Of a DNA stretch of 64,000 bases, positions 41,248 to 52,500 are shown piece after piece. The stretch is from Dictyostelium firmibasis (Eukaryota; Evosea; Eumycetozoa; Dictyosteliales; Dictyosteliaceae), in NCBI GenBank assembly GCA_036169595.1, contig CM069770.1, forward strand, positions 692,001-756,000. Reading direction: 5' to 3'. Each line of letters opens with the position of its first letter. The stretch's first letter is position 1. Position numbers and translations under genes: made by a program. The notes beneath the pieces are model-generated. The model did no database searches and was not told the DNA's origin. It saw only the letters and a program-made list of their open reading frames with translations.

Positions 41248-41534
41248 TTAAATATATGCAGGGGTTTGAACTGGTCCTAGAAACACAATAGGTGGCATTA
41301 TCCATTTTTGAATTGTATTTTCATTGAAATTGTTTTTAAAATTGTTTATATCATTGGGATTTGAATAATTGCTTTTTTCTCTAACTATGTTTTCATTGTT
41401 CTTATTGCAAAATTTAATAATTGATGCTGAAATTTATTTGAAAGTATTTTAAAAAAAGTAAATATAATTGTTTTTATTTTAAATTTAAATATATTCTATT
41501 TATATTTATATATATACTTACCAAATATTGTCAT
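41248..41534 (-). CDS. Small two-exon protein (MTIF family), 63 aa
   Basis: Exon 1 is only 13 bases (41534-41522, MTIF plus G), intron GTAAGT...TTTCAG, exon 2 41426-41248; together 63 residues, MTIFASIIKFCNKNNENIVR ... ending PVQTPAYI. The same architecture, a 13-base first exon encoding MTI[FL] followed by [AD]SII and an ending in YI-stop, is found at 55963-55678, and its second exon alone at 63403-63222. This gives independent support for the gene model although each exon is too short to stand out. No domain is recognised; the product is polar and Asn-rich, without signal peptide. Dictyostelium has several small-protein families starting MTI[LF], such as hssA/2C/7E, but the body is different. 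Confidence 0.72.
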
Positions 41535-41890
41535 TTTTTAAATATATATTTTATTTGGAATTCTAAAATTTTGGTTTTTATTGTTTATCTACTTTTGGTA
41601 ATTTTGAAAATAAATTTTAAAAAAAAAAAAAATAGAAATAAAAACAAAACAGAAAAAAATGAATATAAAATCAAATATAAATAAACTAAAATAAATAAAT
41701 AAATAATTAAATAATAGGTTCTAAATTTTGTAAATATTTAATCGTATATATTAGATTTATTGTTCTCAATATCAACGAAAATGCATTTTAAATTAATTTT
41801 CGACCACACCACCACTACAAATCATACATTATATTTTGTACAAACACCCAAACACACTATCACAAAAAATAAATACCATTAAACATTTTA

Positions 41891-41925
<35 letters not shown>

Positions 41926-42029
41926 AAAAAGTGTTAGTTGGTGATCTGATATAAATGTTTTCAAAAAATTTATTGGGGGGTATATATTCAAATTTATTTA
42001 TTCAAAAAAAAATTGTATTTTAAGATGAA

Positions 42030-42195
<166 letters not shown>

Positions 42196-42229
42196 TAATA
42201 ATATAAAATTATTGTGGATCAAAAATGTA

Positions 42230-42266
<37 letters not shown>

Positions 42267-43078
42267 TTATTATTGTATTATTATTGTTTTATTTTTTTTG
42301 TTATTATTATTGTATTATTTTTTTGTATTATTGAAAATGTTTATTTTATTTTATAAAATAATTAGTTTTTTATTTATTTTTTCTTTGAAAATAAAAGCTC
42401 ATGATTAGTGTATAAAGTGTTTGATAAAATGAGGAAGACATAAAATTTTAAATTTACAAAATGAGGAGGCAAAAAAATTGGTGTTTTTTTTTGTTTTTCT
42501 AGTATTTCTTTCTTATTCATTTCATTTTATTAATTTATTATTTAGTCATCAAAAATGAAAAGATTTCTTTCCGACACTTTTTTTTTCTCTTATTCATTTC
42601 ATTTTATTCAAAAACTACTTTATGGTAAAGTGATCACCTTAAGGTGAAATTTTAATTTTGTTTTATTCCTTCTCAAGTTGATTTTCTCGAAACCCAAATT
42701 CGTATACAAAGTCGATAAATATATACTGATATCTGCTCCTCTTGTACTAATAAAAAAGTAATTATCTATTCTGAATCCTTTTATTATTATTTTTTTATTT
42801 AATAGTAACAAGAATCAAATTTCTATATGTTTATAATTATTAAAATTAATAATATTTAAATAACAATTAACCGTTAAAAAAAAAAACCCAAATTTGCAGA
42901 ATTTAAAAAAATCAATAATAAAAAGTTATCATAGCATTTTTTCTAATTTTTATATTTTCTCAAAAATTATAAATGTAGTTTTTAAAAAAAAAAAAAAAAA
43001 AAAAAACTTTTATCCACCCAAAACCAAATATTAGCAATAATAAAGTTTTATTTTTAGATGTATATCTTCAAACATTTT

Positions 43079-43113
43079 TGGTGGGGGAGAGGGGGAGACA
43101 GATGGGGGGGGGG
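43079..43113 (+). other. G-rich tract with quadruplex-forming pattern
   Basis: GGTGGGGGAGAGGGGG, then AGACAGAT, then ten consecutive G. This gives at least four runs of three or more G within 35 bases, in a genome where G runs are very rare. It lies 150 bp upstream of the decayed ORF at 43264. Confidence 0.85.
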
Positions 43114-43263
43114 TACACCATTTATTTTTATAATTTTTTTTTTTTTAATTTTTTTTTTTTTTTTTTACACAACACAACCAAACAATTGTAATTTTAAAAA
43201 TTTGTTCAATTAAAAAAAAATAGCAACACAAAAAATTTCTTTATAATTTAAATTCAATAAAAA

Positions 43264-43604
43264 ATGAGCAACCAAAATATACCTCACAAACATTACATCA
43301 AAGGCGCTTTCACATTTTAAGACTTACAAGAATTTGGGTTCGAAAGAGTGTATCAAAGAACTAGTAGAAACTTTAGAAATGTACAAAAGTGTCTCAACAC
43401 TTTATCAATCAATCAAACTTAATGTGGATGGCACCATTCCCCAATTTTGATTTTTTGGATGTCATTGACTATTACCAAGGTTGTACTTTGTTGGATAACA
43501 AAAATATTAAAGATCTATTTGGTGTGAACATTTTAGATTTAAACTTTCCTCGGGAAAAAAGAACATACATCCCAGGCAATTCTGAAAAAAATGAAGAAAA
43601 ATAA
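43264..43604 (+). pseudogene. Decayed protein-coding gene, unidentified
   Basis: Mixed base composition and protein-like runs in all three frames indicate a gene broken by stops and frameshifts: MSNQNIPHKHYIKGAFTF then a stop; KECIKELVETLEMYKSVSTL in a second frame; and FLDVIDYYQGCTLLDNKNIK, DLFGVNILDLNFPREKR in a third, ending ...SEKNEEK. At least one stop and one or two shifts separate these. The following A-rich flank (43680-44100) resembles 57790-57990, so this is part of a duplicated segment. The family is not recognised. Confidence 0.55.
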
Positions 43605-44947
43605 AATTTTTTTTTTCTGTTTAAAAAAGTTTCAAAATAAAAAAATAAAAAAATTATTAAAACAATCTAAATAATTATAAAAATTTAACAACAACCATTT
43701 GTATTTAACAAAAAAAAAAAAAATAAAAAAATATTAAATCTATAAAGATATTAAATGTTTTTTTTAAAGATACAATTGTTAAAATTTAATTACAATTTAA
43801 AAAAACATTATAAATCTATAAAAAGATATTAATTTTTTTTTATTGAACAATACTACAAAAGAAAAAAAGGAGATTTAAGTTTTATTATTTTTTTTTTTCA
43901 AATCGAAAATTTTTATTATTTGAAAATCACGTTTAGGGTGGGAAAAAAAAAAAAAAAAAAAAAATCGATTTCCCAACCATTAATTAAACATAATAATATT
44001 GGATGAAACAATATAAACAGTTATTTGCAAAATGATAAATAAGTAAATTTAAATAAACTTGTTTAAAAATTGTGTTTTAATAAAAAAAAAAAAGAAAAAA
44101 TTGATTTCATTTTGGTTTTTTCTTTTTTTATTACTATCTCTGCAATTATTATCATTATTGAACATTTGAACAAATTATATATGTATAAAAAAAAATGAAT
44201 CATCAAAAAAAAAAAAAAAAAAAAAAACTAGCTTGCCTCCAAGTATACCTGGAGATGGGACGCTAGTTGGTTCGTCGAAATTGAAATTTTAAATAATAAA
44301 AAACAATATTTTTCAATTTTTTAAGTAATTTATAATGTTCCATCTAGAGGAAGTGTGAGCAAACTAACAGAAATAGTGGATCAGAAACAACCACCTCATC
44401 TAACAATGTTCAAGGAATACCAAATAGATTACACATGCCGATTCATCTCATCTCTTTAAAAGGTTGTAGACTAACCATAAGTAGTGAAGTATTGGATTGT
44501 GTTCATTATTATAGTACATTGATATTGAAGGTGATAATGTTGAACGTTTTTTTAGATTGAGTTCAAATAATGTCACATTTAAAAAAAAATTAACAAATAC
44601 AAAATAAAATTAACAAATAAAATTAACAAATAGGTAATAAATTTATATAGTATATGCTTTTATGTGAGGTGAATGGTGTGAAATGAAAAGAAAATTGTGT
44701 TCGTTTGATTTTATTTGGAAATTTTTTTTTTTTTTTTGAATTATTTTAATTTTTATTATTTATTTTATAATTGATATTGATTCTTTTCAATAATAAATTT
44801 TAAAATGATTTAAAACGTTAAAATTTTCTATTTTGGAACTTTTCTACAATCATCATATATAATTGGTGTTGTTGTTATCATTCTAATTATATAATTAATA
44901 AAAACTTTCCGAAATAATCTTTCATCACTACTATCATTTTCTTTTCT
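43605..44947. other. Duplicated, decayed flank of FNIP gene 3
   Basis: 44231-44300 (CTCCAAGTATACCTGGAGAT, GGTTCGTCGAAATTG) resembles 46812-46876. 44395-44690 (CCGATTCATCTC, GTGAAGTATTGGATTGTGTT, GAACGTTTTTTTAGATTGAG, ATTAACAAATAGG) resembles 48050-48375. These are remnants of one or more duplicated segments associated with FNIP genes; no intact frame is left. Confidence 0.6.
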
Positions 44948-46613
44948 TTATTCCAATTTAATATTGAGCGATTTAACACTTGATGGTATTGATCCTGCAA
45001 ATAATATCCGATTATAAACATAACTAAATGTTAATGATTCAACACTAGGTGGTATTAATCCTGCAGATAATACTTGTTTAAAATAACCACCAAATGTTAA
45101 TGATTTAACACTTGATGGAATGAATCCTTCTGATAATGTCTGATTAAAAAATAACCCAAATTTTATTGATTCAACACTCGGTGGTATTGATTCTGCTGAT
45201 AAATTTTCAACAAACCAATCACCAAATGTTAATGATTTAACACTTGATGGTATTATTCCTGCTGATAATACTTGACTAAATTCATAACCCAATTTTAATG
45301 ATTCAACACTTGATGGTATTGATCCTGCTGATAATACTTGATTAAAATGAAAACCAAATGTTAATGATTTAACACTTGATGGTATTGATCCTGCTGATAA
45401 CTCTTGATTAAAATCTCTGCCAAAAGTTAATGATTTAACACTTGATGGAATTATTCCTGCTGATAATACTTGATCAAAATCATCACCGAATGTTAATGAT
45501 GTAACACTTGATGGTATTGATCCTTCTATTAAAACTTGATTAAAATCATTACCAAATGTTAATGATTCAACACTTGATGGTATTGATCCAGAAAATGCCT
45601 GATAAAAATTAGAACCAAATGTTAATGATTTAACACTTGATGGTATTATTTCTGCTGATGATACTTTATTAAAACAATGACCAAATGTTAATGATTCAAC
45701 ACTTGATGGTATTGATCCTGCTGATAATACTTGATTAAAACAATGACCAAATGTTAATGATTTAACACTTGATGGTATTATTCCTGCTGACAATACTTGA
45801 TTAAAATTATAACCAAATGTTAATGATGTAACACTTGATGGTATTGATCCTGCTGATAATACTTGATCAAAACCAGAACCAAATGTTAATGATTTTACAT
45901 TTGATGGTATTTTTCCTGATGATAATACTTGATTAAATTTATTGCCAAATGTTAATGATTCGACACTTGATGGTATTGATCCTCCTATTAATATTTGATT
46001 AAAATTATCACCAAATGTTAATGATGTAACACTTGATGGTATTCTACCTTCTAAAAATACTTGATTAAAATCTCTACCAAATGTTAATGATGTAACACTT
46101 GATGGTATTAATCCTGCTGATAATAATTGATTAAAACGATCACCAAATGTTAATGATTCAACACTCGATGGTATTGATCCTGCTGATAATACTTTATTAA
46201 AATAATCACCAAATGTTAATGATGTAACACTTGATGGTATTATTCCTGCTGATAATACTTGATTAAAATGTCTGCCAAATTTTAATGATTTAACACTTGA
46301 TGGTATTAATCCCGATGAGAATACTTGATAAATATATTTATGATCACCAAATGTTAATGATTCGACACTTGGTGGAATATCACCTAAATAAATATCTTCA
46401 TTTGAAATGTAATTTAATTTTTTTATATAATCTCTAAAATTAGAATTAAATAATTGTTTTTTTTCATCTATTATTACATTGAAATTTTTATTTAAATAAA
46501 AAAGTTGTTGTAAAATAATATTTTTTAAAAACAATATTTCTCCATATTCTAAAAAGAAATATATCCCCTCCATTATTTGTTTTACTATAACTATTATTAT
46601 CATTGTTGAACAT
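44948..46613 (-). CDS. FNIP repeat-containing gene 3, chimeric and frameshifted head
   Basis: The repeat region holds 21 units, one lengthened to 24 residues (DHKYIYQVFSS) and one shortened to 21 (FYQAFSGS); it ends SLNIKLE. The head is damaged. ATG at 46613 encodes MFNNDNNS, the start of the small upstream ORF, fused directly to KTNNGGDIFLFRIWRN of the FNIP head. One extra T in a T run near 46527 (five instead of four) then throws the frame out, ending after about 41 codons. An ATG at 46603 in another frame reads into the FNIP frame and gives 551 residues starting MIIIVIVKQIMEG, losing the normal first 20 residues. So this is either a pseudogene or a gene rescued by a new start. Many units have IPSSVTSL instead of IPSSVKSL, as in gene 4. 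Confidence 0.8.
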
Positions 46614-47129
46614 TTTTAATTGTATATGTATATATAAAAATTTAATAAAATGTGAAAAAAAATAAAAAAAAAAAATAAAAAAATAAAAACAATTTTTTAG
46701 TGTTAATTTTATTTTTTTTAAAATTTATATTAAAAAATTATCAAAAAAAACTTCTCTTGAAAAAATTCGCAAGGTCCATGACATTTTGCAAGCAAAATTT
46801 TAATTAGAATTTCTCTCCAAGAATACCTGGAAATAGAACGCACATGGGTACGTCAAAATTGGAATTTTCAAATATATAATTTTTTTTTTTTTTTTGATTT
46901 GGTGATTTGGGGTGATAATTTAAAAAAAAATTAAAAAAAAAAAAAATTTTATTGAGACACTTTGGTTGATGAAATTCCTACACATCCATCTGATAAAAAA
47001 ACCTAAAAGGAGAGAGTATGATTTATCACATTTTAACTTTGAAGAAATTATAATTCAACCTCAACCACTTCGAATTTTAGGATAAATAACAATAAAAGAA
47101 CCAGAAACAATTGTTTAAACCAACATAAT

Positions 47130-47390
<261 letters not shown>

Positions 47391-47609
47391 AAAAACAATA
47401 AAAATAGAAAGTATAAAAACATAAATGAAATTAAAAAAACATTTTTTTTTTTTTGAAAGAAAGAATAAAAGAAAATTTAATATTTTATTTTGTTTTTTTT
47501 TGTTTTTCGAGTACTCAACGAGTATTATTTAATTTTTTTAATTCTATTATTAAATTATTATTATTGTGTTGGAAATAGTAGAAGTGATATAAATAACTTA
47601 TTGTTAGCT

Positions 47610-48250
47610 GCTGATGGTTTCATTTAATTCTCAACCAATTTCAAATAGTACCCAGCCAACTCATGTTATAAATGAACCTGCGATTTTAGATACACCTGTA
47701 CCACATTTATCCAATGTGGTTGGTGTAAACTTCAACTACTACAACTACTACCGTTATTGGTACTGATACCTTAAATAGAATTGGTATTCCACCAACCATT
47801 TCAAGTACAAATACTGCTAATAGTCATAATAATTCATCATCTTGAAGACCACCTGTTGGGTTTTCCCTCTTATGTATATATCCAAGCTTAATATACTCGT
47901 CCTGGCTAAATAAACCTGTAATCTAACTAGTCTCATTATTTTATGCTAACAATATCGATAAATAATTAAAATATAAAGAACTTACAAATAAAACTATGTT
48001 ATTAACACCAGTGGTACCAATAACTACTTCTATTGCTAATACTACTTCCAAGAATAGAAATAGTAGAACAGAAAATACCACCCCAACGATTACCAAATGC
48101 CGATTCATCTCTTCTCTTTATAAGTTTGTACACAGTGAAGTATTGGATTGTGTTAAGTATCAATGTACGTTAAATAATATTATTCTCTATAATAAAACTT
48201 TGTGACTTTCCAGTCAATAATCAAGGTGAACGTTTTTTTTAGATTGAGTT
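47610..48250 (+). pseudogene. Decayed coding-like segment
   Basis: Mixed composition with fragments such as VSFNSQPISNSTQPTHVINE and PAILDTPVPHLSNVVGV, then in another frame TDTLNRIGIPPTISSTNTAN, and a 69-codon frame at 47996-48205 (MLLTPVVPITTSIANTTSKN). Parts resemble 44395-44690. The pattern suggests a Ser/Thr/Asn-rich host protein now broken by several stops and shifts. The family is unknown. Confidence 0.4.
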
Positions 48251-48515
48251 CAAAAAATGCAATTTATTTATTGATTATTGAAACACCTCTAAAAAAATAA
48301 ACAAACACTAAATAAAATTAACAAATAGGAAATAAATATATGTGGTATATGTTTTTATGTGAGGTGGATGGTATGAGATGAAAATTTTGAAAAAAAAAAA
48401 AAAAAAAAAAAGAATTGGATGTGTTGTTTGATTTTCTTTAAAAATTTTTTTTTTTTTTTTTGAATTATTTTAATTTTTATTTTTTATTTATTCTGAAGTT
48501 AATTATTAAATTTTT

Positions 48516-48728
48516 TTTGGTCATGGAGTATTGTTGGTTTGTGTCTTGTTTCCCACGTGTTCCATCCAAAAAATGTTTAATATCAATAAGAACCAGATTA
48601 TCAACTCTTTTCGTTGATGGTGAAAAGAGTTAGCAATCTGGATTGTATGGATTTTATTGTTGATATTAAACATATTTTGGATGAAACAGGTGGGAAAATA
48701 CACAAAATAACAGTACTCCATGACCAAA
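48516..48728. mobile_element. MITE-like palindromic element
   Basis: 213 bp with perfect 15-bp terminal inverted repeats (TTTGGTCATGGAGTA / TACTCCATGACCAAA). The arms keep pairing almost to the centre: AAAAATGTTTAATATCAATAA against TTATTGTTGATATTAAACAT, and AGATT...CTCTTT against AAAAGAG...CAATCT. No transposase frame. A clear target-site duplication could not be assigned because the flanks are A/T runs. It could equally be a long hairpin RNA precursor. Confidence 0.75.
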
Positions 48729-48955
48729 TCATTTAAAATAAAAAATTACCACAATATGTATATTTTTAAAAAAATATGAAAAAAAAAATTAAAAAAAAAA
48801 AAAATGTTAATTATTAATAAAAAAATATTGTTGAACAACTACAAAAAAAATAATAATATAATAATGCCTATTAATAAACTGATTAAATAATCAATTAACC
48901 CAATCAATTGTTTACAAGATTACACCACCCAACACCAGAACATGAGGATCAACCC

Positions 48956-48986
<31 letters not shown>

Positions 48987-49067
48987 GATTTTTAAAAAAG
49001 AGATATAAAAAAAAAAAATATAAAAATCTATCACTTTCTTTTTTTAAATTTTTTTTTTTTTTTGCAA

Positions 49068-49485
49068 GAATCTCAAAAAACAAGATTAAAAATGTTTTTA
49101 CTTTTGATTAAATTTAACTTTTTATTATAAAAAAAAAATGTAAATTACATTCAACAAAATTTTTTATAATAAAAAGTTATATTTAGACAATAATTAATTG
49201 TTTTTTTTTATTTTTTTTTTTCAAAATAATTTTTTTCTTTTTCTCACAGCACAAGTTATGTTAAAAAAAAATTGTTATTTTAACATAATTTTAAAAAATA
49301 TAATGGCCCACTTTATGTTCCAATTTTTTATTAAAAAAAAAATAAAAAAAAAAAAAAAAAACTAATTAAATTAATTTTATATTTTAAATTTATTTTACTA
49401 AAATCCAATATTTTTTTTCAAATCCAGTAATTATAAAATGATGGATGGATCGTCCACAATCCTATATCCTTACTTTTATAAAAAA
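49068..49485 (+). repeat. Inverted-repeat arm left of FNIP gene 4
   Basis: Reverse-complementary to 52100-52500: shared blocks are TCTCAAAAAACAAGATTAAA, ATGTAAATTACATTCAACAA, TTTATAATAAAAAGTTATAT, ACTAATTAAATTAATTTTAT and GATCGTCCACAATCC. Its segment 49235-49430 occurs again in direct orientation at 63455-63655. Confidence 0.85.
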
Positions 49486-49681
49486 AAAAATCCGTATAAG
49501 GTTTTACTCTATAAAATAAAAAAAAAATTTTAAAAATTTTTTTTTATTTTATTATAATAGTCGGTTTGTTTGTATTTGTTTCTAAAGTTATCTTATATAG
49601 TTGATGTTGTTATCATTTTAATTATATAATTAAATAAAAACTTATTATGGAAAACTTTCGGAAATAATCTTTCATTTATTT

Positions 49682-51451
49682 TCATTTAATTATATTAACC
49701 GATTTAACACTTAATGGTATTGATCCTGCTAATAATACTTGATAAAAATAACGACTAAATGTTAATGATTCAACACTTGATGGTATTGATCCTTCTGATA
49801 ATACTTGATTAAAACAATTACCAAATGTTAATGATTTAACACTTGATGGTATTGATCCTGCTGATAATACTTGATTAAAACGATAACCAAATATTAATGA
49901 TTTAACACTTGATGGTATTGATCCTGCTGATAATACTCGATTAAAATCATTACCAAATGTTAATGATTTAACACTTGATGGTATTGATTCTGCTGATAAT
50001 ACTTGATTAAAATCATTACCAAATGTTAATGATTCAACACTTGATGGTATTGATCCTGTTGATAATACTTGATTAAAACGATCACCAAATGTTAATGACT
50101 CAACACTTGATGGTATTGATCCTGCTGATAATACTTGATTAAAACAACGACCAAATGTTAATGATTTAACACTTGATGGTATTGATCCTGCTGATAATAC
50201 TTGATTAAAATCATTACCAAATGTTAATGATTTAACACTTGATGGTATTGATCCTGTTGATAATACTTGATTAAAACGACCACTAAATGTTAATGATGTA
50301 ACACTTGATGGTATTGATCCTTCTGATAATACTTGATTAAAATAATAACCAAATGTTAATGATTTAACACTTGATGGTATTATTCCTGCTGATAATACTT
50401 GATTAAGATAATAACCAAATGTTAATGATTTAACACCTGATGGTATTGATCCTGTTGATAATACTTGATTAAAACAATGACCAAATGTTAATGATGTAAC
50501 ACTTGATGGTATTGATCCTTCTGATAATACTTGATTAAAACAATTACCAAATGTTAATGATTTAACACTTGATGGTATTGATCCTGCTGATAGTACTTGA
50601 TTAAAATAATAACCAAATGTTAATGATTCAACACTTGATGGTATTGATCCTGCTGATAATACTTGATTAAAATGATTACCAAATGTTAATGATTCAACAC
50701 TTGATGGTATTGATCCTGCTGATAATACTTGATTAAATCCATAACCAAATGTTAATGATTTAACACTTGATGGTATTATTGCTGCTGATAATACTTGATT
50801 AAAACAATCACCAAATGTTAATGATGTAACACTTGATGGTATTATTCCTGCTGATAATACTTGATTAAAATCATGACCAAATGTTAATGATGTAACACTT
50901 GATGGTATTGATCCTGCTGATAATACTTGGTTAAAACAACGACCAAATGTTAATGATGTAACACTTGATGGTATTGATCCTTCTGATAATACTTGGTTAA
51001 AACAACGACCAAATGTTAATGATTTAACACTTGATGGTATTGATCCTGCTGATAATACTTGATTAAAATAATCACCAAATGTTAATGATTTAACACTTGA
51101 TGGTATTGATCCTGCTGATAATACTTGATTAAAACAATAACCAAATGTTAATGATTCAACACTTGATGGTATTAATCCTTCTGATAATACTTGATTAAAA
51201 TCATAGCCAAATGTTAATGATTTAACACTTGATGGAATATCACCTAAATAAATATCTTCATTTGGAATGTAATATAATTTTTTTATATAATCTCTATATT
51301 TTGAATTTAATAATTGTTCTTTTTTATCTATTCTTATTTCGAAATTTTTATTTAAATAATAAAGTTGTTGTAAAATAATATTTTTTAAAACAATATTTCT
51401 CCATATTCTAAAAAGAAATATATCCCCTCCATTATTTGTTTTAACATCCAT
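49682..51451 (-). CDS. FNIP repeat-containing protein 4 (23 repeats)
   Basis: 589 residues: head MDVKTNNGGDIFLFRIWRN...IYLGD, then 23 units of exactly 66 bp, pattern IPSSV[KET]SLTFGxxFNQVLSAGS, ending PLSVKSVNIIK with an intact stop. It is the cleanest FNIP copy on this strand. The gene lies in the loop of a long inverted repeat (49068-49485 and 52100-52500). Its upstream small ORF is truncated (51507-51644). Its last repeats and 3' flank are nearly identical to the start of the copy cut by the window edge at 63939. The function is as for FNIP 1: a solenoid with F-box-like head, perhaps a ubiquitin-ligase substrate receptor. Confidence 0.92.
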   Translation of the reverse strand: MDVKTNNGGDIFLFRIWRNIVLKNIILQQLYYLNKNFEIRIDKKEQLLNSKYRDYIKKLYYIPNEDIYLGDIPSSVKSLTFGYDFNQVLSEGLIPSSVESLTFGYCFNQVLSAGSIPSSVKSLTFGDYFNQVLSAGSIPSSVKSLTFGRCFNQVLSEGSIPSSVTSLTFGRCFNQVLSAGSIPSSVTSLTFGHDFNQVLSAGIIPSSVTSLTFGDCFNQVLSAAIIPSSVKSLTFGYGFNQVLSAGSIPSSVESLTFGNHFNQVLSAGSIPSSVESLTFGYYFNQVLSAGSIPSSVKSLTFGNCFNQVLSEGSIPSSVTSLTFGHCFNQVLSTGSIPSGVKSLTFGYYLNQVLSAGIIPSSVKSLTFGYYFNQVLSEGSIPSSVTSLTFSGRFNQVLSTGSIPSSVKSLTFGNDFNQVLSAGSIPSSVKSLTFGRCFNQVLSAGSIPSSVESLTFGDRFNQVLSTGSIPSSVESLTFGNDFNQVLSAESIPSSVKSLTFGNDFNRVLSAGSIPSSVKSLIFGYRFNQVLSAGSIPSSVKSLTFGNCFNQVLSEGSIPSSVESLTFSRYFYQVLLAGSIPLSVKSVNIIK

Positions 51452-51506
51452 CGTATCTTTATTTTTTTAAAATATAATATGTAGTGTTAGGCTTCAAAAA
51501 AACTTT

Positions 51507-51644
51507 TTATAAATTTTTATTTTTTTTTTTTTTCTTTGGATAAAATTTTTCAGATTTACTTTTTTTACTAACACATGACTCGATTTCATTTTCATTTTTT
51601 CTTTTTTTATTACTATCGCTGCTATTATTATCATTATTAAACAT
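51507..51644 (-). pseudogene. Truncated copy of the small ORF upstream of FNIP 4
   Basis: Begins MFNNDNNSSDSNKKRK and continues to KSEKFYP, identical in pattern to the full copies. It then runs into a Lys/Asn tail encoded by an A run and stops. The C-terminal two thirds (KKWIME... onward) are deleted, up to just before the GCCTAACACTA block ahead of the FNIP start. Confidence 0.8.
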
Positions 51645-52099
51645 TTTGAAAAAAGTATATATAAAAATAAAATGAAATGTGAAAAAAAAAAAAAAAAAAA
51701 ATTAAAAAAAAAATAAAACAAAAAATAAAACGAGTTTGTTGTTGAATATTTTAAATTTTTTTTTCGAATTTGCTTCCCAGACATTAAAATATCAAAAAAT
51801 GCTTAGCCGAGCCTGAAATTTTTACATGGGCCGTTGGCGAGCACAGAGAATTTAAAAGGATTTTTTGTTGCGCATACATGGCCCATTAGAGTCGAGGATT
51901 TTTTCTTGCGCACAAATGGGCCGTTGGTGTGTACTGGGTACTTAAAAGGATTTTTTTTATTTTTTATTTCTTTGAAAAAAAAAGCATTGATTTCCATTTT
52001 TAAAATAATAATTGATATTTATTCTCTTTGCATAACTTCATACACTTCTCAAACCCCTATATCTATTTTTTTTTTATTGTTAAAAAAAAGAAAAAAAAA
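51645..52099. other. Spacer with short local repeats
   Basis: 51825-51955 contains ACATGGGCCGTTGGCGAGC, ACATGGCCCATTAGAGTCGA and ACAAATGGGCCGTTGGTGTG, three related pieces in direct and inverted orientation separated by TTAAAAGGATTTTTT. A related CGGGCCAATTAAAAAA stretch is at 55360. No gene. Confidence 0.5.
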
Positions 52100-52500
52100 A
52101 AATATAAAAGATTTTAAAAAAGTAAGGATTGTGGACGATCTATCCATCATTTTATAATTTCTGAATATAAAAAAAATATTGGATTTTAGTAAAATAAATT
52201 TAAAATATAAAATTAATTTAATTAGTTTTTTTTTTTTTTTTTTTGATACTATTGAGGGAATTGAAAAAACTCTCTGACATGTACAAAAAAAAAAAGCGTT
52301 TAACAAAGTTTGAATCAAGATTACTTATTAATAAGAAAAAAATTATTTTGAAAAAAAAAAAATAAAAAAATAATAAATTATTGTCTAAATATAACTTTTT
52401 ATTATAAAAAATTTTGTTGAATGTAATTTACATTTTTTTTTTTCAATAAAAAGTTAAATTTAGTCAAATGTAAAAACATATTTTATCTTGTTTTTTGAGA
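52100..52500 (-). repeat. Inverted-repeat arm right of FNIP gene 4
   Basis: Partner of 49068-49485. Relative to the left arm, a rearranged hAT-transposase fragment (52243-52335) replaces the CTCACAGCACAAGTTATG to TTCCAATTTTTT stretch. Confidence 0.85.
52243..52335 (+). pseudogene. Rearranged hAT transposase fragment
   Basis: LSDMYKKKKRLTKFESRLL in sense orientation matches SEMYKKEKRLTKFESRLL of the transposase at 59811-62228. It is joined head-on to GATACTATTGAGGGAA, the antisense of that protein's C-terminal end (LPSII). So two distant parts of the transposase gene meet here in opposite orientation. Confidence 0.8.

Noticed and set aside
42620-42811. 63-codon minus-strand ORF (MLLLNKKIIIKGFRIDNYFF...)
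   Set aside because: Mixed composition but no family resemblance, no neighbouring exon that fits and no second copy; kept only as a note in the intergenic entry.
48521-48727. 68-codon minus-strand ORF
   Set aside because: It spans exactly the palindromic element; the open frame is explained by the hairpin, not by a gene.
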